This document shows positions 8,446-15,583 of a stretch of DNA of 64,000 bases, piece by piece. The DNA is taken from contig WKKR01000005.1 of NCBI GenBank assembly GCA_009684525.1, positions 186,001 to 250,000 of the forward strand, given 5' to 3'. The notes below the pieces were generated by a model. The model was not told the origin of the DNA. It was given only the letters and a program-made list of their open reading frames with translations, and did no database searches. A program made the position numbers and the translations under genes. This stretch comes from Geobacter sp. Lineage in GTDB: Bacteria > Desulfobacterota > Desulfuromonadia > Geobacterales > DSM-12255. How positions within the stretch are numbered: position 1 is the stretch's first letter; each line of letters begins with the position of its first letter.

Positions 8446-9729
8446 ATGAGCACCCAGTGGAAAATCGAGACCCAGGCAGTCCAGGGGGCGTATGCCCCCA
8501 AGCCGGGTGAACCGCGCGTCGTCACCATCTGCCAGAGCACGACCTTCAAATACGACAGCGCCGAATACATGGCCAAGCTGTTCGACCTGGAAGTGCCGGG
8601 GCATTTCTATACCCGGCTCGGCAACCCCACCAGCGAGGCCTTCGAGCAGAAACTGGCCATGATGGAGGGGGGCGTCGGCGCCCTGGCCACCTCGGCGGGC
8701 CAGGCAGCCACCACCCTTTCCATCTTCAACATCTGCCAGGCCGGCCAGCACTTCGTCACCGCCAGCACCCTCTACGGAGGCACCTACAACCTCTTTGCCT
8801 CCACCCTCCCCAAGATGGGGATCGAGGTGACCTTTGTCGACCCGGAGGCATCGATCGATGAGATCCTCAAGGCGTTCCGGCCCAATACCAGGGCGCTCTT
8901 CGCCGAGACCATCGGCAACCCCGGCCTTAATGTGCTGGACTTCGCCAAGTTCAGCGCCATTGCCAAAGAGAAGAACGTGCCGCTCATCATCGACAGCACC
9001 TTTGCCACCCCTTACCTCTGCCGCCCCTTTGAGCACGGCGCCAACATCGTGGTCCACTCCGCCACCAAGTATATCGACGGCCATGCCACCAGCGTGGGCG
9101 GGGTGATCGTGGACGGCGGCAACTTCGACTGGGAAGGGGGCAACTATCCGGAGCTGACCGAGCCCGATACCAGCTACCATGGCCTGCAGTACGTGAAGAC
9201 CTTCGGACCGGCCGCCTACATCGTCAAGGCCAGGGTCCAGCTCATGCGCGACCTGGGGATGACGCCGGCCCCGATGAATTCGTTCCTCTTCAACCAGGGG
9301 CTGCATACCCTGCCGCTCCGGATGCAGCGCCACAGCGACAACGCCCTGGCCGTGGCCAGGTTCCTGGAGAGCCACCCGTCCGTCAGCTGGGTCAAGTACC
9401 CCGGTCTGGAAAGCCACCCGAGCCATGACCGTGCCCTGAAATATCTCCCCCTGGGGTCCAGCGGCGTCCTCACCTTCGGCATCAAGGGAGGGGCAACGGC
9501 CGGGAAGATTTTCATGGAGAGCTGCAAGCTGGTCGCCCTGGTGGTCCATGTGGGGGATGCGCGCAGCTGCGTGCTCCATCCCGCCTCCACCACCCACCGC
9601 CAGCTCACCGAGGAGCAGCAGAACGCCTCCGGCGTCACCCCGGACCTGATCCGGCTCTCGGTCGGGATCGAACACCAGGACGACATCATCGCCGACATCG
9701 ACCAGGCCCTGGCGCTGAGCCAGAAATAG
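8446..9729 (+). CDS. metY: O-acetylhomoserine aminocarboxypropyltransferase (sulfhydrylase)
   Basis: A 427-residue PLP enzyme of the Cys/Met metabolism family. The PLP lysine is K208 in HSATKYIDGH; YTRLGNPT and ATSAGQAA near residues 56-88 and IDSTFATPY near 182-190 are family motifs. Length and the GGTYNLF segment favour the MetY branch, which makes homocysteine from O-acetylhomoserine and sulfide, over cystathionine gamma-synthase. The ATG at 8446 follows GGAGGAAAGAT; the upstream open frame is non-coding. It is monocistronic with its own terminator. Confidence 0.93.
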   Translation: MSTQWKIETQAVQGAYAPKPGEPRVVTICQSTTFKYDSAEYMAKLFDLEVPGHFYTRLGNPTSEAFEQKLAMMEGGVGALATSAGQAATTLSIFNICQAGQHFVTASTLYGGTYNLFASTLPKMGIEVTFVDPEASIDEILKAFRPNTRALFAETIGNPGLNVLDFAKFSAIAKEKNVPLIIDSTFATPYLCRPFEHGANIVVHSATKYIDGHATSVGGVIVDGGNFDWEGGNYPELTEPDTSYHGLQYVKTFGPAAYIVKARVQLMRDLGMTPAPMNSFLFNQGLHTLPLRMQRHSDNALAVARFLESHPSVSWVKYPGLESHPSHDRALKYLPLGSSGVLTFGIKGGATAGKIFMESCKLVALVVHVGDARSCVLHPASTTHRQLTEEQQNASGVTPDLIRLSVGIEHQDDIIADIDQALALSQK

Positions 9730-9742
9730 GAGCTCCCACAGC

Positions 9743-9770
9743 AAAGCCCGCCTCCCGGCGGGCTTTTTTC
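9743..9770 (+). terminator. Intrinsic terminator after metY
   Basis: Ten-base-pair stem AAAGCCCGCC / GGCGGGCTTT with loop TCCC, running into six T residues, 13 bases after the metY stop. Confidence 0.9.
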
Positions 9771-9798
9771 ATGCATGCATGGAGCTCCACAACCGCCA

Positions 9799-10281
9799 TT
9801 ATTTGGCAGCAGGAGGTTCTGGAGCCCTTGGCGCCGGTAGTTCGGCAGGCGTCGGGCATGCCTGCCCCTGCACCAGGTCGAGCCGCGAACCGGGCGGGAT
9901 CTCCTCCCATGCAGTCTTGCCGGCCAGATTGAACTCGGTGATCTTCCCCCCCTTGCTGTCGAAGTGAGCCACCCCACGCAGCCGCGAGGTACCGGCCTCG
10001 CAGTTGAGATCATAGGTATAGAGGGTAAAGGCCAGTTCGGCATAGCGCTTGTCGTTCTCCAGGATTTTCTGGGCATCCTGCTTCCCCTCCGGCGTGTAGA
10101 CCGCCTTCAAGGTTACGATGACCAACCCTTCCGGAGTTGTGACGTTTGCCGCCATATCGTGGAAAAAATCGAACTGATCGGACGAGTCGATCAGGTCCCA
10201 GTCGGGGGCCGCTCCCCAGGCGACGGGTGAACTCAGGAGCAGTGCGGCAACAAGGGTCAGCAGCAGTACGTGCAGTTTCAT
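9799..10281 (-). CDS. Secreted protein with surface-adhesin protein E-like domain
   Basis: A 160-residue exported protein. The signal peptide is MKLHVLLLTLVAALLLSSPV with cleavage near WGA (about 24). The mature part shows the pattern of the Adhesin_E-like fold: a DWDLIDSSD opening, an FDFFHD strand, a YTYDLNCEAG segment, FDSKGG and a C-terminal W-x-x-I-x-P-G-S...C. It carries two cysteines in the family positions and a proline/alanine-rich tail. Function is not known. The ATG at 10281 has GAGGAGG upstream; further upstream codons lack the signal. Confidence 0.7.
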   Translation of the reverse strand: MKLHVLLLTLVAALLLSSPVAWGAAPDWDLIDSSDQFDFFHDMAANVTTPEGLVIVTLKAVYTPEGKQDAQKILENDKRYAELAFTLYTYDLNCEAGTSRLRGVAHFDSKGGKITEFNLAGKTAWEEIPPGSRLDLVQGQACPTPAELPAPRAPEPPAAK

Positions 10282-10404
10282 GGATGCCTCCTCGGACAGA
10301 TCGAACAGTGATTGGACTACAGGTAGATGATACCCTGCCGGGAGCAATCCGCAACCTGCTGTACCCCTTATCCACCCTTCTCCGGAGCCGGATAAACTTC
10401 CCTC

Positions 10405-10433
10405 TCGACAAAATCAGATTTTTCCAATATTAT
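10405..10433 (+). promoter_or_regulatory. Sigma70-type promoter of the fumarase gene
   Basis: TCGACA at 10405-10410 and TATTAT at 10428-10433 are separated by 17 bp. Transcription would start near 10440, giving a leader of about 70 bases. Confidence 0.65.
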
Positions 10434-10443
10434 TCCGACGAAA

Positions 10444-10460
10444 GTGTATACAGCATACAC
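10444..10460. promoter_or_regulatory. Palindromic operator candidate at the fumarase start site
   Basis: GTGTAT-ACAGC-ATACAC is a perfect 6-bp inverted repeat with a 5-bp spacer, lying about +4 to +20 relative to the predicted start. A bound protein there would block transcription, so a repressor is the likely ligand. Confidence 0.55.
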
Positions 10461-10508
10461 AGGCATCGCTTGTTGAAGCGGATATTCCCAGGAAAGGAGT
10501 AAGATGCT

Positions 10509-12134
10509 ATGGCTACAAAACCCTTTGTTTACCAGGAGCCGTTCCCCCTCGCCAAAGACGAAACCAAGTACCGCAAGATCGAAGGATCGGAAAAGTACGT
10601 GACCGTGGAGCAGTTTGCAGGTCAGGATGTGGTACGGGTCTGCCCCGAGGCGCTGACCATCCTCGCCAACGAGGCCATGCGCGACGTCTCCTTCCTGCTG
10701 CGCCCCGAGCACAACGAGTCGGTTGCCAAGATCCTGCGCGATCCCGAAGCATCCATGAACGACAAGGGTGTTGCCATGGCGTTCCTCCGCAATGCCGAAA
10801 TCGCCGCCAACTTCGAGCTGCCGGTCTGCCAGGATACCGGCACCGCCACCATCGTCGCCAAGAAAGGTCAGCAGATCTGGACCGGCGGCAAGGACGAGGA
10901 ATTCCTTTCCAAGGGGGTTTACAAAACCTATACCGAGGAAAACCTCCGCTACTCCCAGACCGTGGCGCTGGACATGTACAAGGAAATCAATACCGGCACC
11001 AACCTGCCGGCCCAGATAGACATCCAGGCCGTTGACGGCGATTACTACAAGTTCCTCTTCATGGCAAAAGGGGGCGGTTCTGCCAACAAGACCATGCTCT
11101 TCCAGGAAACCAAGGCGCTGCTCACCCCCGATAGCCTGGTCAAGTTCCTGGTCTCCAAGATGAAGTACCTCGGCACCGCCGCATGCCCCCCCTACCACAT
11201 CGCCGTGGTCGTCGGCGGCACCTCTGCCGATGCCTGCATGAAGGCCGTCAAGCTCGCCTCCGCCAAATACCTCGACGAACTGCCGACCGAAGGGAACGAG
11301 CACGGACAGGCATTCCGCGACCTCGAACTGGAGAAGATCCTGCTGGAAGAGGCCTACAAACTCGGTATCGGCGCCCAGTTCGGCGGCAAGTACTTCGCCC
11401 ACGACATCCGCGTCATCCGCCTGCCGCGTCACGGCGCCTCCTGCCCGCTGGGCATGGCGGTATCCTGTTCCGCCGACCGCAACATCAAGGCGAAGATCAG
11501 CCGTGACGGTCTCTTTGTCGAAGAGATGGACCGCAACCCCGGCCGCCTCATCCCCGACCAGTATCGCGGCAAGCATGGCCACGGCGTCAAGATCGACCTG
11601 AACAGGCCAATAAAGGAAGTGCTGGCCGAGCTCTCCAAGCACCCGGTCTCCACACCGCTCCTGCTGAACGGCACCATCGTGGTCGGCCGCGACATCGCCC
11701 ACGCCAAGTTCAAGGAGATCCTGGACTCCGGCAAGCCGCTCCCCGACTATCTCAAGAACCACCCGATCTACTACGCCGGGCCGGCCAAAACCCCGCCGGG
11801 CAAGGCATCAGGCTCCTTCGGCCCCACCACTGCCGGCCGGATGGACTCCTACGTCGATCTGCTCCAGGCAAACGGTGGCTCCCTGATCATGATCGCCAAG
11901 GGGAACCGGAGCCAGCAGGTAACCGATGCCTGCAAGAAGCACGGCGGGTTCTACCTCGGCTCCATCGGCGGACCGGCAGCGGTTCTGGCCGAAGAGAACA
12001 TCAAGAAGGTCGAGTGCATCGACTTCCCCGAACTCGGCATGGAAGCAGTCTGGAAGATCGAAGTCGAGGACTTCCCCGCATTCATCCTGGTGGACGACAA
12101 AGGGAACGACTTCTTCAAGCAGCTCGGACTGTAA
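10509..12134 (+). CDS. fumA: Fumarate hydratase, class I (iron-sulfur)
   Basis: A 541-residue single-chain class I fumarase, interconverting fumarate and malate in the TCA cycle. Cys107 (PVCQDTGTA), Cys226 (GTAACPPYH) and Cys320 (VSCSADRN) fit the three [4Fe-4S] ligands of the family. The N-terminal alpha-like and C-terminal beta-like (PFAM Fumerase/Fumerase_C) parts are both complete; [15 protein letters not shown] and [12 protein letters not shown] mark the latter. Start ATG 10509 follows GGAAAGGAG. It is oxygen-sensitive in the family, consistent with an anaerobe. Promoter, operator-like palindrome and terminator make it monocistronic. Confidence 0.96.
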   Translation: MATKPFVYQEPFPLAKDETKYRKIEGSEKYVTVEQFAGQDVVRVCPEALTILANEAMRDVSFLLRPEHNESVAKILRDPEASMNDKGVAMAFLRNAEIAANFELPVCQDTGTATIVAKKGQQIWTGGKDEEFLSKGVYKTYTEENLRYSQTVALDMYKEINTGTNLPAQIDIQAVDGDYYKFLFMAKGGGSANKTMLFQETKALLTPDSLVKFLVSKMKYLGTAACPPYHIAVVVGGTSADACMKAVKLASAKYLDELPTEGNEHGQAFRDLELEKILLEEAYKLGIGAQFGGKYFAHDIRVIRLPRHGASCPLGMAVSCSADRNIKAKISRDGLFVEEMDRNPGRLIPDQYRGKHGHGVKIDLNRPIKEVLAELSKHPVSTPLLLNGTIVVGRDIAHAKFKEILDSGKPLPDYLKNHPIYYAGPAKTPPGKASGSFGPTTAGRMDSYVDLLQANGGSLIMIAKGNRSQQVTDACKKHGGFYLGSIGGPAAVLAEENIKKVECIDFPELGMEAVWKIEVEDFPAFILVDDKGNDFFKQLGL

Positions 12135-12157
12135 CCAGCAGCCCGCAGTCACACAGG

Positions 12158-12198
12158 AACGCCCCCGGTTGCCCCTGCAGCCGGGGGCGTTCCTTTTT
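12158..12198 (+). terminator. Intrinsic terminator after fumarase
   Basis: Stem AACGCCCCCGG / CCGGGGGCGTT with a 12-base loop, followed by a CCTTTTT tract, 24 bases past the stop. Confidence 0.85.
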
Positions 12199-12237
12199 CC
12201 CCCGTGCCCGCGCCGCCAGACCGGGAGAAAGGCTCCC

Positions 12238-12984
12238 ATGCCTGTTGCCAAACGCCCGCCAGCCAGATATCAGCCCAAGGGGCTTACCATCCTTTACGAG
12301 GACAGGGATATCATCGTGGCGGAAAAGCCGTCCGGCCTTCTGACCATAGGGACGGACCGGGACAAGACGAGAACGGCCCATGCCATCCTCAACGAGTACG
12401 TGCGCAGGGGCGATCCCCGCTCCCGCAACCGGGTCTACATCGTCCATCGCCTGGACCGGGAGACCTCCGGAATCCTGATCTTTGCCAGGAGCGAAACAGC
12501 CAAGATCTATCTGCAGGAACACTGGCAGGAGACCGACAAGCGCTACCTCACGGTCGTCTCCGGAAGACTGGCGGAAAAGGCCGGGACGATCAGCAGCTAC
12601 CTGGCCGAGAACAGCGCCCTTACGGTCTATTCGACCCCTGACCCGGCCCTGGGAAAGCTGTCCCACACCGAGTATACGGTACTGAAGGAGGCCAAGGGGT
12701 ACAGCCTGCTGGAGATCCGGCTGCTCACCGGGCGCAAACACCAGATTCGGGTCCACCTGTCGGAAAAGGGGAACCCCGTGGTCGGGGACAGGAAATACGG
12801 CAGGGGTAACGAGGTGCACGGGACCCTGGCGCTCCATGCCGGTTCGATCTCGTTCACCCATCCTGTCAGCGGAAAACGGTTGACCTTTACCACCCGCATC
12901 CCTGATTATTTCATCCGCCTGGTCGGCAGCATCGAATGGCCGGCAGGCAGCGGGGAAGGTCGCGAGACTCCGCTTCCCCCTTGA
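12238..12984 (+). CDS. RluA-family pseudouridine synthase
   Basis: A 248-residue enzyme that isomerises uridine to pseudouridine in rRNA or tRNA. The catalytic aspartate is D73 in HRLDRETSG; ILYEDRDIIVAEKPSG and LLTGRKHQIRVHLSEKGNPVVGD-type motifs are in order. There is no S4 domain, so it resembles the small RluA/TruC type; exact target unknown. ATG 12238 is chosen because the family's conserved region begins about 16 residues later and a purine-rich GGGAGAAAGG precedes it. The gene follows the fumarase terminator. Confidence 0.9.
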   Translation: MPVAKRPPARYQPKGLTILYEDRDIIVAEKPSGLLTIGTDRDKTRTAHAILNEYVRRGDPRSRNRVYIVHRLDRETSGILIFARSETAKIYLQEHWQETDKRYLTVVSGRLAEKAGTISSYLAENSALTVYSTPDPALGKLSHTEYTVLKEAKGYSLLEIRLLTGRKHQIRVHLSEKGNPVVGDRKYGRGNEVHGTLALHAGSISFTHPVSGKRLTFTTRIPDYFIRLVGSIEWPAGSGEGRETPLPP

Positions 12985-13058
12985 TTCCGGGCAACATGGA
13001 TCTCATCGTCATCGCAACGACGCATCTCTGCCGATGCAGAGGGGAGTGACAACGGAAC

Positions 13059-13874
13059 ATGTACGATTTCAGCCGATGCAAGCTGTGCGCGAAAAACGGC
13101 GCCAAGCCCAAATACACCCTGAAAAAGGCGACGGTTTACGCCTGCCCGGCGTGCGGCTTTCACTATATCGACCATCTGGACGACATGCCGTCCGGGCCCC
13201 GGGGCGGTTCCGCGCAGACCCTCGACCAGAAGGCCTGGAACTACATAGAAAGCCGGCTTCCCGGCAACGAGAAGCAGCTCAGGAAGAACCTGCAGCTGGT
13301 CAAGCGCCATCTTTCCCTGTCCGGGGCCCGCTGCCTCGATATCGGCGCCGGCGCCGGGGTGTTTCCCCATCTTTTGACCGAAGAAGGCGCCACGGTGCAC
13401 GGCATCGAACCGCAGGCGGTCTTCCGGGAGTTCACCCAGCGAAAATTCGGCATCGAGCTGCTGGGGGAGACCATCGATGCCAGCCACTGGCAGGAGGGTT
13501 TCAAAGGCTTTTTCGATGCGGTCACGCTGTGGGATGTGCTTGAGCATGTCAACTTCCCCGCCGAAACCCTGCGGGACGCCCATACCGTCATCAGGCCCGG
13601 TGGCTGGCTCTTTCTCGACACCCCTCGCCGGGACGCGCTCTTTTACCGGATCAGCGAATTGTCGTATCGCCTGAGCGGCGGCAGGAACTCCCTTTTCCTC
13701 GAATCCCTCTATTCTCCCATGCCGTTTCGCCACAAGCAGATATTCACCCTCCGGCAGTTGGTACAGCTGGTGGAATCGATCGGCTTTTCGGTGATCCAGC
13801 TGCAGAACAAGCCCCTTCAGCCGCAAAACAAGATGGTACTGGTCTGCCAGAAGCAGGCGGGCAATGGTGCTTAG
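13059..13874 (+). CDS. Zinc-finger class I SAM-dependent methyltransferase
   Basis: A 271-residue protein. C7-x2-C10 and C29-x2-C32 form an N-terminal zinc ribbon; the SAM-binding motif I is CLDIGAGAGVF at about 92-102, and VTLWDVLEHV near 155 is motif IV of the Methyltransf_23 type. Such proteins often modify sugars, small molecules or proteins; the substrate is unknown. The last 63 bases of the gene lie within an 84-bp sequence repeated at 15008-15091, after the next gene, which suggests an integration or duplication event at this 3' end. Confidence 0.87.
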   Translation: MYDFSRCKLCAKNGAKPKYTLKKATVYACPACGFHYIDHLDDMPSGPRGGSAQTLDQKAWNYIESRLPGNEKQLRKNLQLVKRHLSLSGARCLDIGAGAGVFPHLLTEEGATVHGIEPQAVFREFTQRKFGIELLGETIDASHWQEGFKGFFDAVTLWDVLEHVNFPAETLRDAHTVIRPGGWLFLDTPRRDALFYRISELSYRLSGGRNSLFLESLYSPMPFRHKQIFTLRQLVQLVESIGFSVIQLQNKPLQPQNKMVLVCQKQAGNGA

Positions 13875-13895
13875 TAGCAGCAATACGTTTCGTTA
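13812..13895 (+). repeat. Direct repeat, left copy (3' end of methyltransferase gene)
   Basis: 84 bp including the last 21 codons and stop of the methyltransferase gene. The copy at 15008-15091 matches at 75 of 84 positions, and all nine differences are transitions. The pair brackets the nucleotidyltransferase gene, like an attachment-site duplication. Confidence 0.85.
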
Positions 13896-13986
13896 GAAAC
13901 AGAGACCAGATTGTGGGTTGAAGATTGGTGCTCAACCAGCGGCCAGCGGCGACAGCGGTCGTTGCTGGCGCTAGCGCCTTGAAACG

Positions 13987-14952
13987 TTATGGCTGGAGGT
14001 GGGGGAGGTATTCGGCGATCAGTTCTTCGACCATATTGGCTTGAAGGACATCTCTTTGGCGCTTCATAGTGTCTCGTTCAGGCTGCTCTGCCAACCATCT
14101 CTTGAATCTGACAAAGGTCACCGGAGAAATGGTGTTCATCCTTGCCATGTGGCCGGTCGAGGAGACGATCATCGCCGAAAATCGAGGCCCATCGAGTAGC
14201 AGACCTGCATTACGTGCCGGTACCGCATAGAGCTCATCATCCTCGTCGGTCAGCCGCAACGGGTGGGGATCACCGTCCTTCGGTTCCCTTCTGATGATAT
14301 CGACTTCGAAGCCCTTGCTGTTGACGGCGGTCTGTTTCTGGTCGTCACGGATTTCGAAGGTGGGATCCACCTTCTGGATCAGCTTCAGCATTGATGTACC
14401 CACATAGCTCATCTGTGTGATAAAGCTCAGGCGCTTCCGAATGTCCAGAAGAAGATCGACGTCCTGGGTTGCCAATGCGGCCGCGTCTCCAAAACCAACG
14501 CCTGCAGCAGCTTCATAAGCATAGAGGGCGTGAGTGCCGATGACAGTGAAATACTCCGATAGCCCCTCTTTGGCGAGTTTGTTGAGGATGTCGATGAGGA
14601 TGCGGGGCGCCCGGCCGACAAAAAGCGCCCGGTTCATCCGCTGTTGTCGCTCAAGCGCGCCGGTAAGGTCTGAGAGCCTTTGCTCTGCCTCGGCTTTTCT
14701 GGCAGTAAAATGTTGGTAGATTTGTTCCGTCTTCTCGGAGCGAGGACCGATACTTTTTTGAGCGTTGCTGGGGGAAGTCCGAATCAAGTATTCCGTTTCC
14801 CCGTGTCGCTTCCAATACATGCCTCCACGTACTTCGGAAGCAGCTTTTCGGGCATCCTCCCAGGCCGTGAACGTCGCCTGCGCATCGATATATTGCCGCC
14901 TGGCATCTTCTCCGATATCGATCCACTGGAATTTTTTCCGTACCTTTTTCAT
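13987..14952 (-). CDS. GSU2403-type nucleotidyltransferase-fold protein
   Basis: A 321-residue protein resembling the NTP_transf_8 family. A helical N-terminal third (E/R/A-rich, about 1-110) precedes a polymerase-beta-like core with TVIGTHALYAYEAAAG near 137-152 and the metal-binding TQDVDLLLD at 162-170. A GFEVDIIR segment follows, adding another acidic strand. Proteins of this fold transfer nucleotides, and several act as toxin or antitoxin modules; its role is not known. The ATG at 14952 is within AT-rich DNA without a clear ribosome site; a TTG start 12 codons upstream is possible. It lies between the two 84-bp direct repeats. Confidence 0.75.
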   Translation of the reverse strand: MKKVRKKFQWIDIGEDARRQYIDAQATFTAWEDARKAASEVRGGMYWKRHGETEYLIRTSPSNAQKSIGPRSEKTEQIYQHFTARKAEAEQRLSDLTGALERQQRMNRALFVGRAPRILIDILNKLAKEGLSEYFTVIGTHALYAYEAAAGVGFGDAAALATQDVDLLLDIRKRLSFITQMSYVGTSMLKLIQKVDPTFEIRDDQKQTAVNSKGFEVDIIRREPKDGDPHPLRLTDEDDELYAVPARNAGLLLDGPRFSAMIVSSTGHMARMNTISPVTFVRFKRWLAEQPERDTMKRQRDVLQANMVEELIAEYLPHLQP

Positions 14953-15007
14953 ATTTATATTTTTATACGGAAAACAATCTGAATACAACTAGATAATTCA
15001 ATTGAGA

Positions 15008-15091
15008 CCCCTCCGGCCGCAAAACAAGATGGTACTGGTCTGCCAAAGGCAGACGGGCAATGGTGTTTGGTAGCAGCAACATGTTTCGTTA
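15008..15091 (+). repeat. Direct repeat, right copy (displaced methyltransferase 3' end)
   Basis: Matches 13812-13895 at 75 of 84 positions. The reading frame stays open up to a stop two codons later than in the left copy (PQNKMVLVCQ is conserved), as expected for a former gene end. The perfect inverted repeat GTTATG-TTGG-CATAAC at 15103-15118 follows closely. Confidence 0.85.
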
Positions 15092-15185
15092 CATTGCCCG
15101 CTGTTATGTTGGCATAACCTGACAAAAGCACTGTCACTCCCCTGATATGTCATGCTTTTTAGCAGTTTGCAAAATATGCTCTCAG

Positions 15186-15337
15186 GCATTTTGAGGTTGC
15201 CTATTTGCGGAAGGTGGTGTAGTAGTCCTTATTGATTCAGCAGTTATCCGGCGAGGTGAGTGTATGGAGGCAGGTACACATTCTCCGTTGATTCAAGGCC
15301 GCATCGGTCAGCAATGAGCTGACTGGTGCGGCTTTTC
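15186..15337 (+). ncRNA. Structured RNA candidate, copy 1, with intrinsic terminator
   Basis: This 152-base segment aligns with 21789-21943. Shared blocks are GCATTTT, GGTTGCC, AAGGTGGTGTAG, CAGTTA, GAGTG and GGCCGCAT. Both end in a hairpin with GCCGCA/TGCGGC at its base, an inner stem that differs in sequence but still pairs (GTCAGC/GCTGAC here), and four T residues. Conserved structure with changed bases suggests a functional RNA. It precedes the SIR2-PIN gene by 247 bp. It matches no RNA family I recognise. Confidence 0.5.
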
Positions 15338-15442
15338 TGTTTGCAGGAAGGGCATAAGAGGCAGGTCACAATATTCTACAAGCAGAAAAGGAACCGATTG
15401 GGAAGCAAACGGGAGACTGTTGATTGTTGCGATCTGACTCTT

Positions 15443-15520
15443 TTTAGACTTTTCCTTTTAGACTTTTTGACCCATTTAGACTTTTACTTTTAGAATTTTA
15501 GAATTCGTGACCCTTTTAGA
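15443..15520 (+). repeat. Six TTTAGA repeats upstream of the SIR2-PIN gene
   Basis: TTTAGA occurs at 15443, 15457, 15475, 15489, 15497 and 15515, spaced 14, 18, 14, 8 and 18 bp, all in the same orientation. The block overlaps a possible promoter (TTGACC at 15467-15472, TAGAAT at 15491-15496, 18-bp spacer). Confidence 0.6.
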
Positions 15521-15583
15521 ATTCGCATGGTTGAGCACGCGGCTTTGTAAAACCTTCTTATTATTTATCGGAGGCAATTTGCT

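Larger units (their letters stand above)
15092..15583. other. Gene-free stretch before the SIR2-PIN gene
   Basis: No credible coding sequence. It holds an inverted repeat at 15103-15118, a structured RNA candidate with terminator (15186-15337) and a block of TTTAGA repeats (15443-15520) that overlaps a possible promoter. Base composition turns AT-rich here, marking entry into acquired DNA. Confidence 0.7.

Noticed and set aside
15186-15337. Possible tRNA or known riboswitch in the repeated RNA segments
   Set aside because: No cloverleaf; blocks do not match cobalamin, TPP, SAM, glycine, fluoride or c-di-GMP-II elements as I know them, so they are reported as unassigned.
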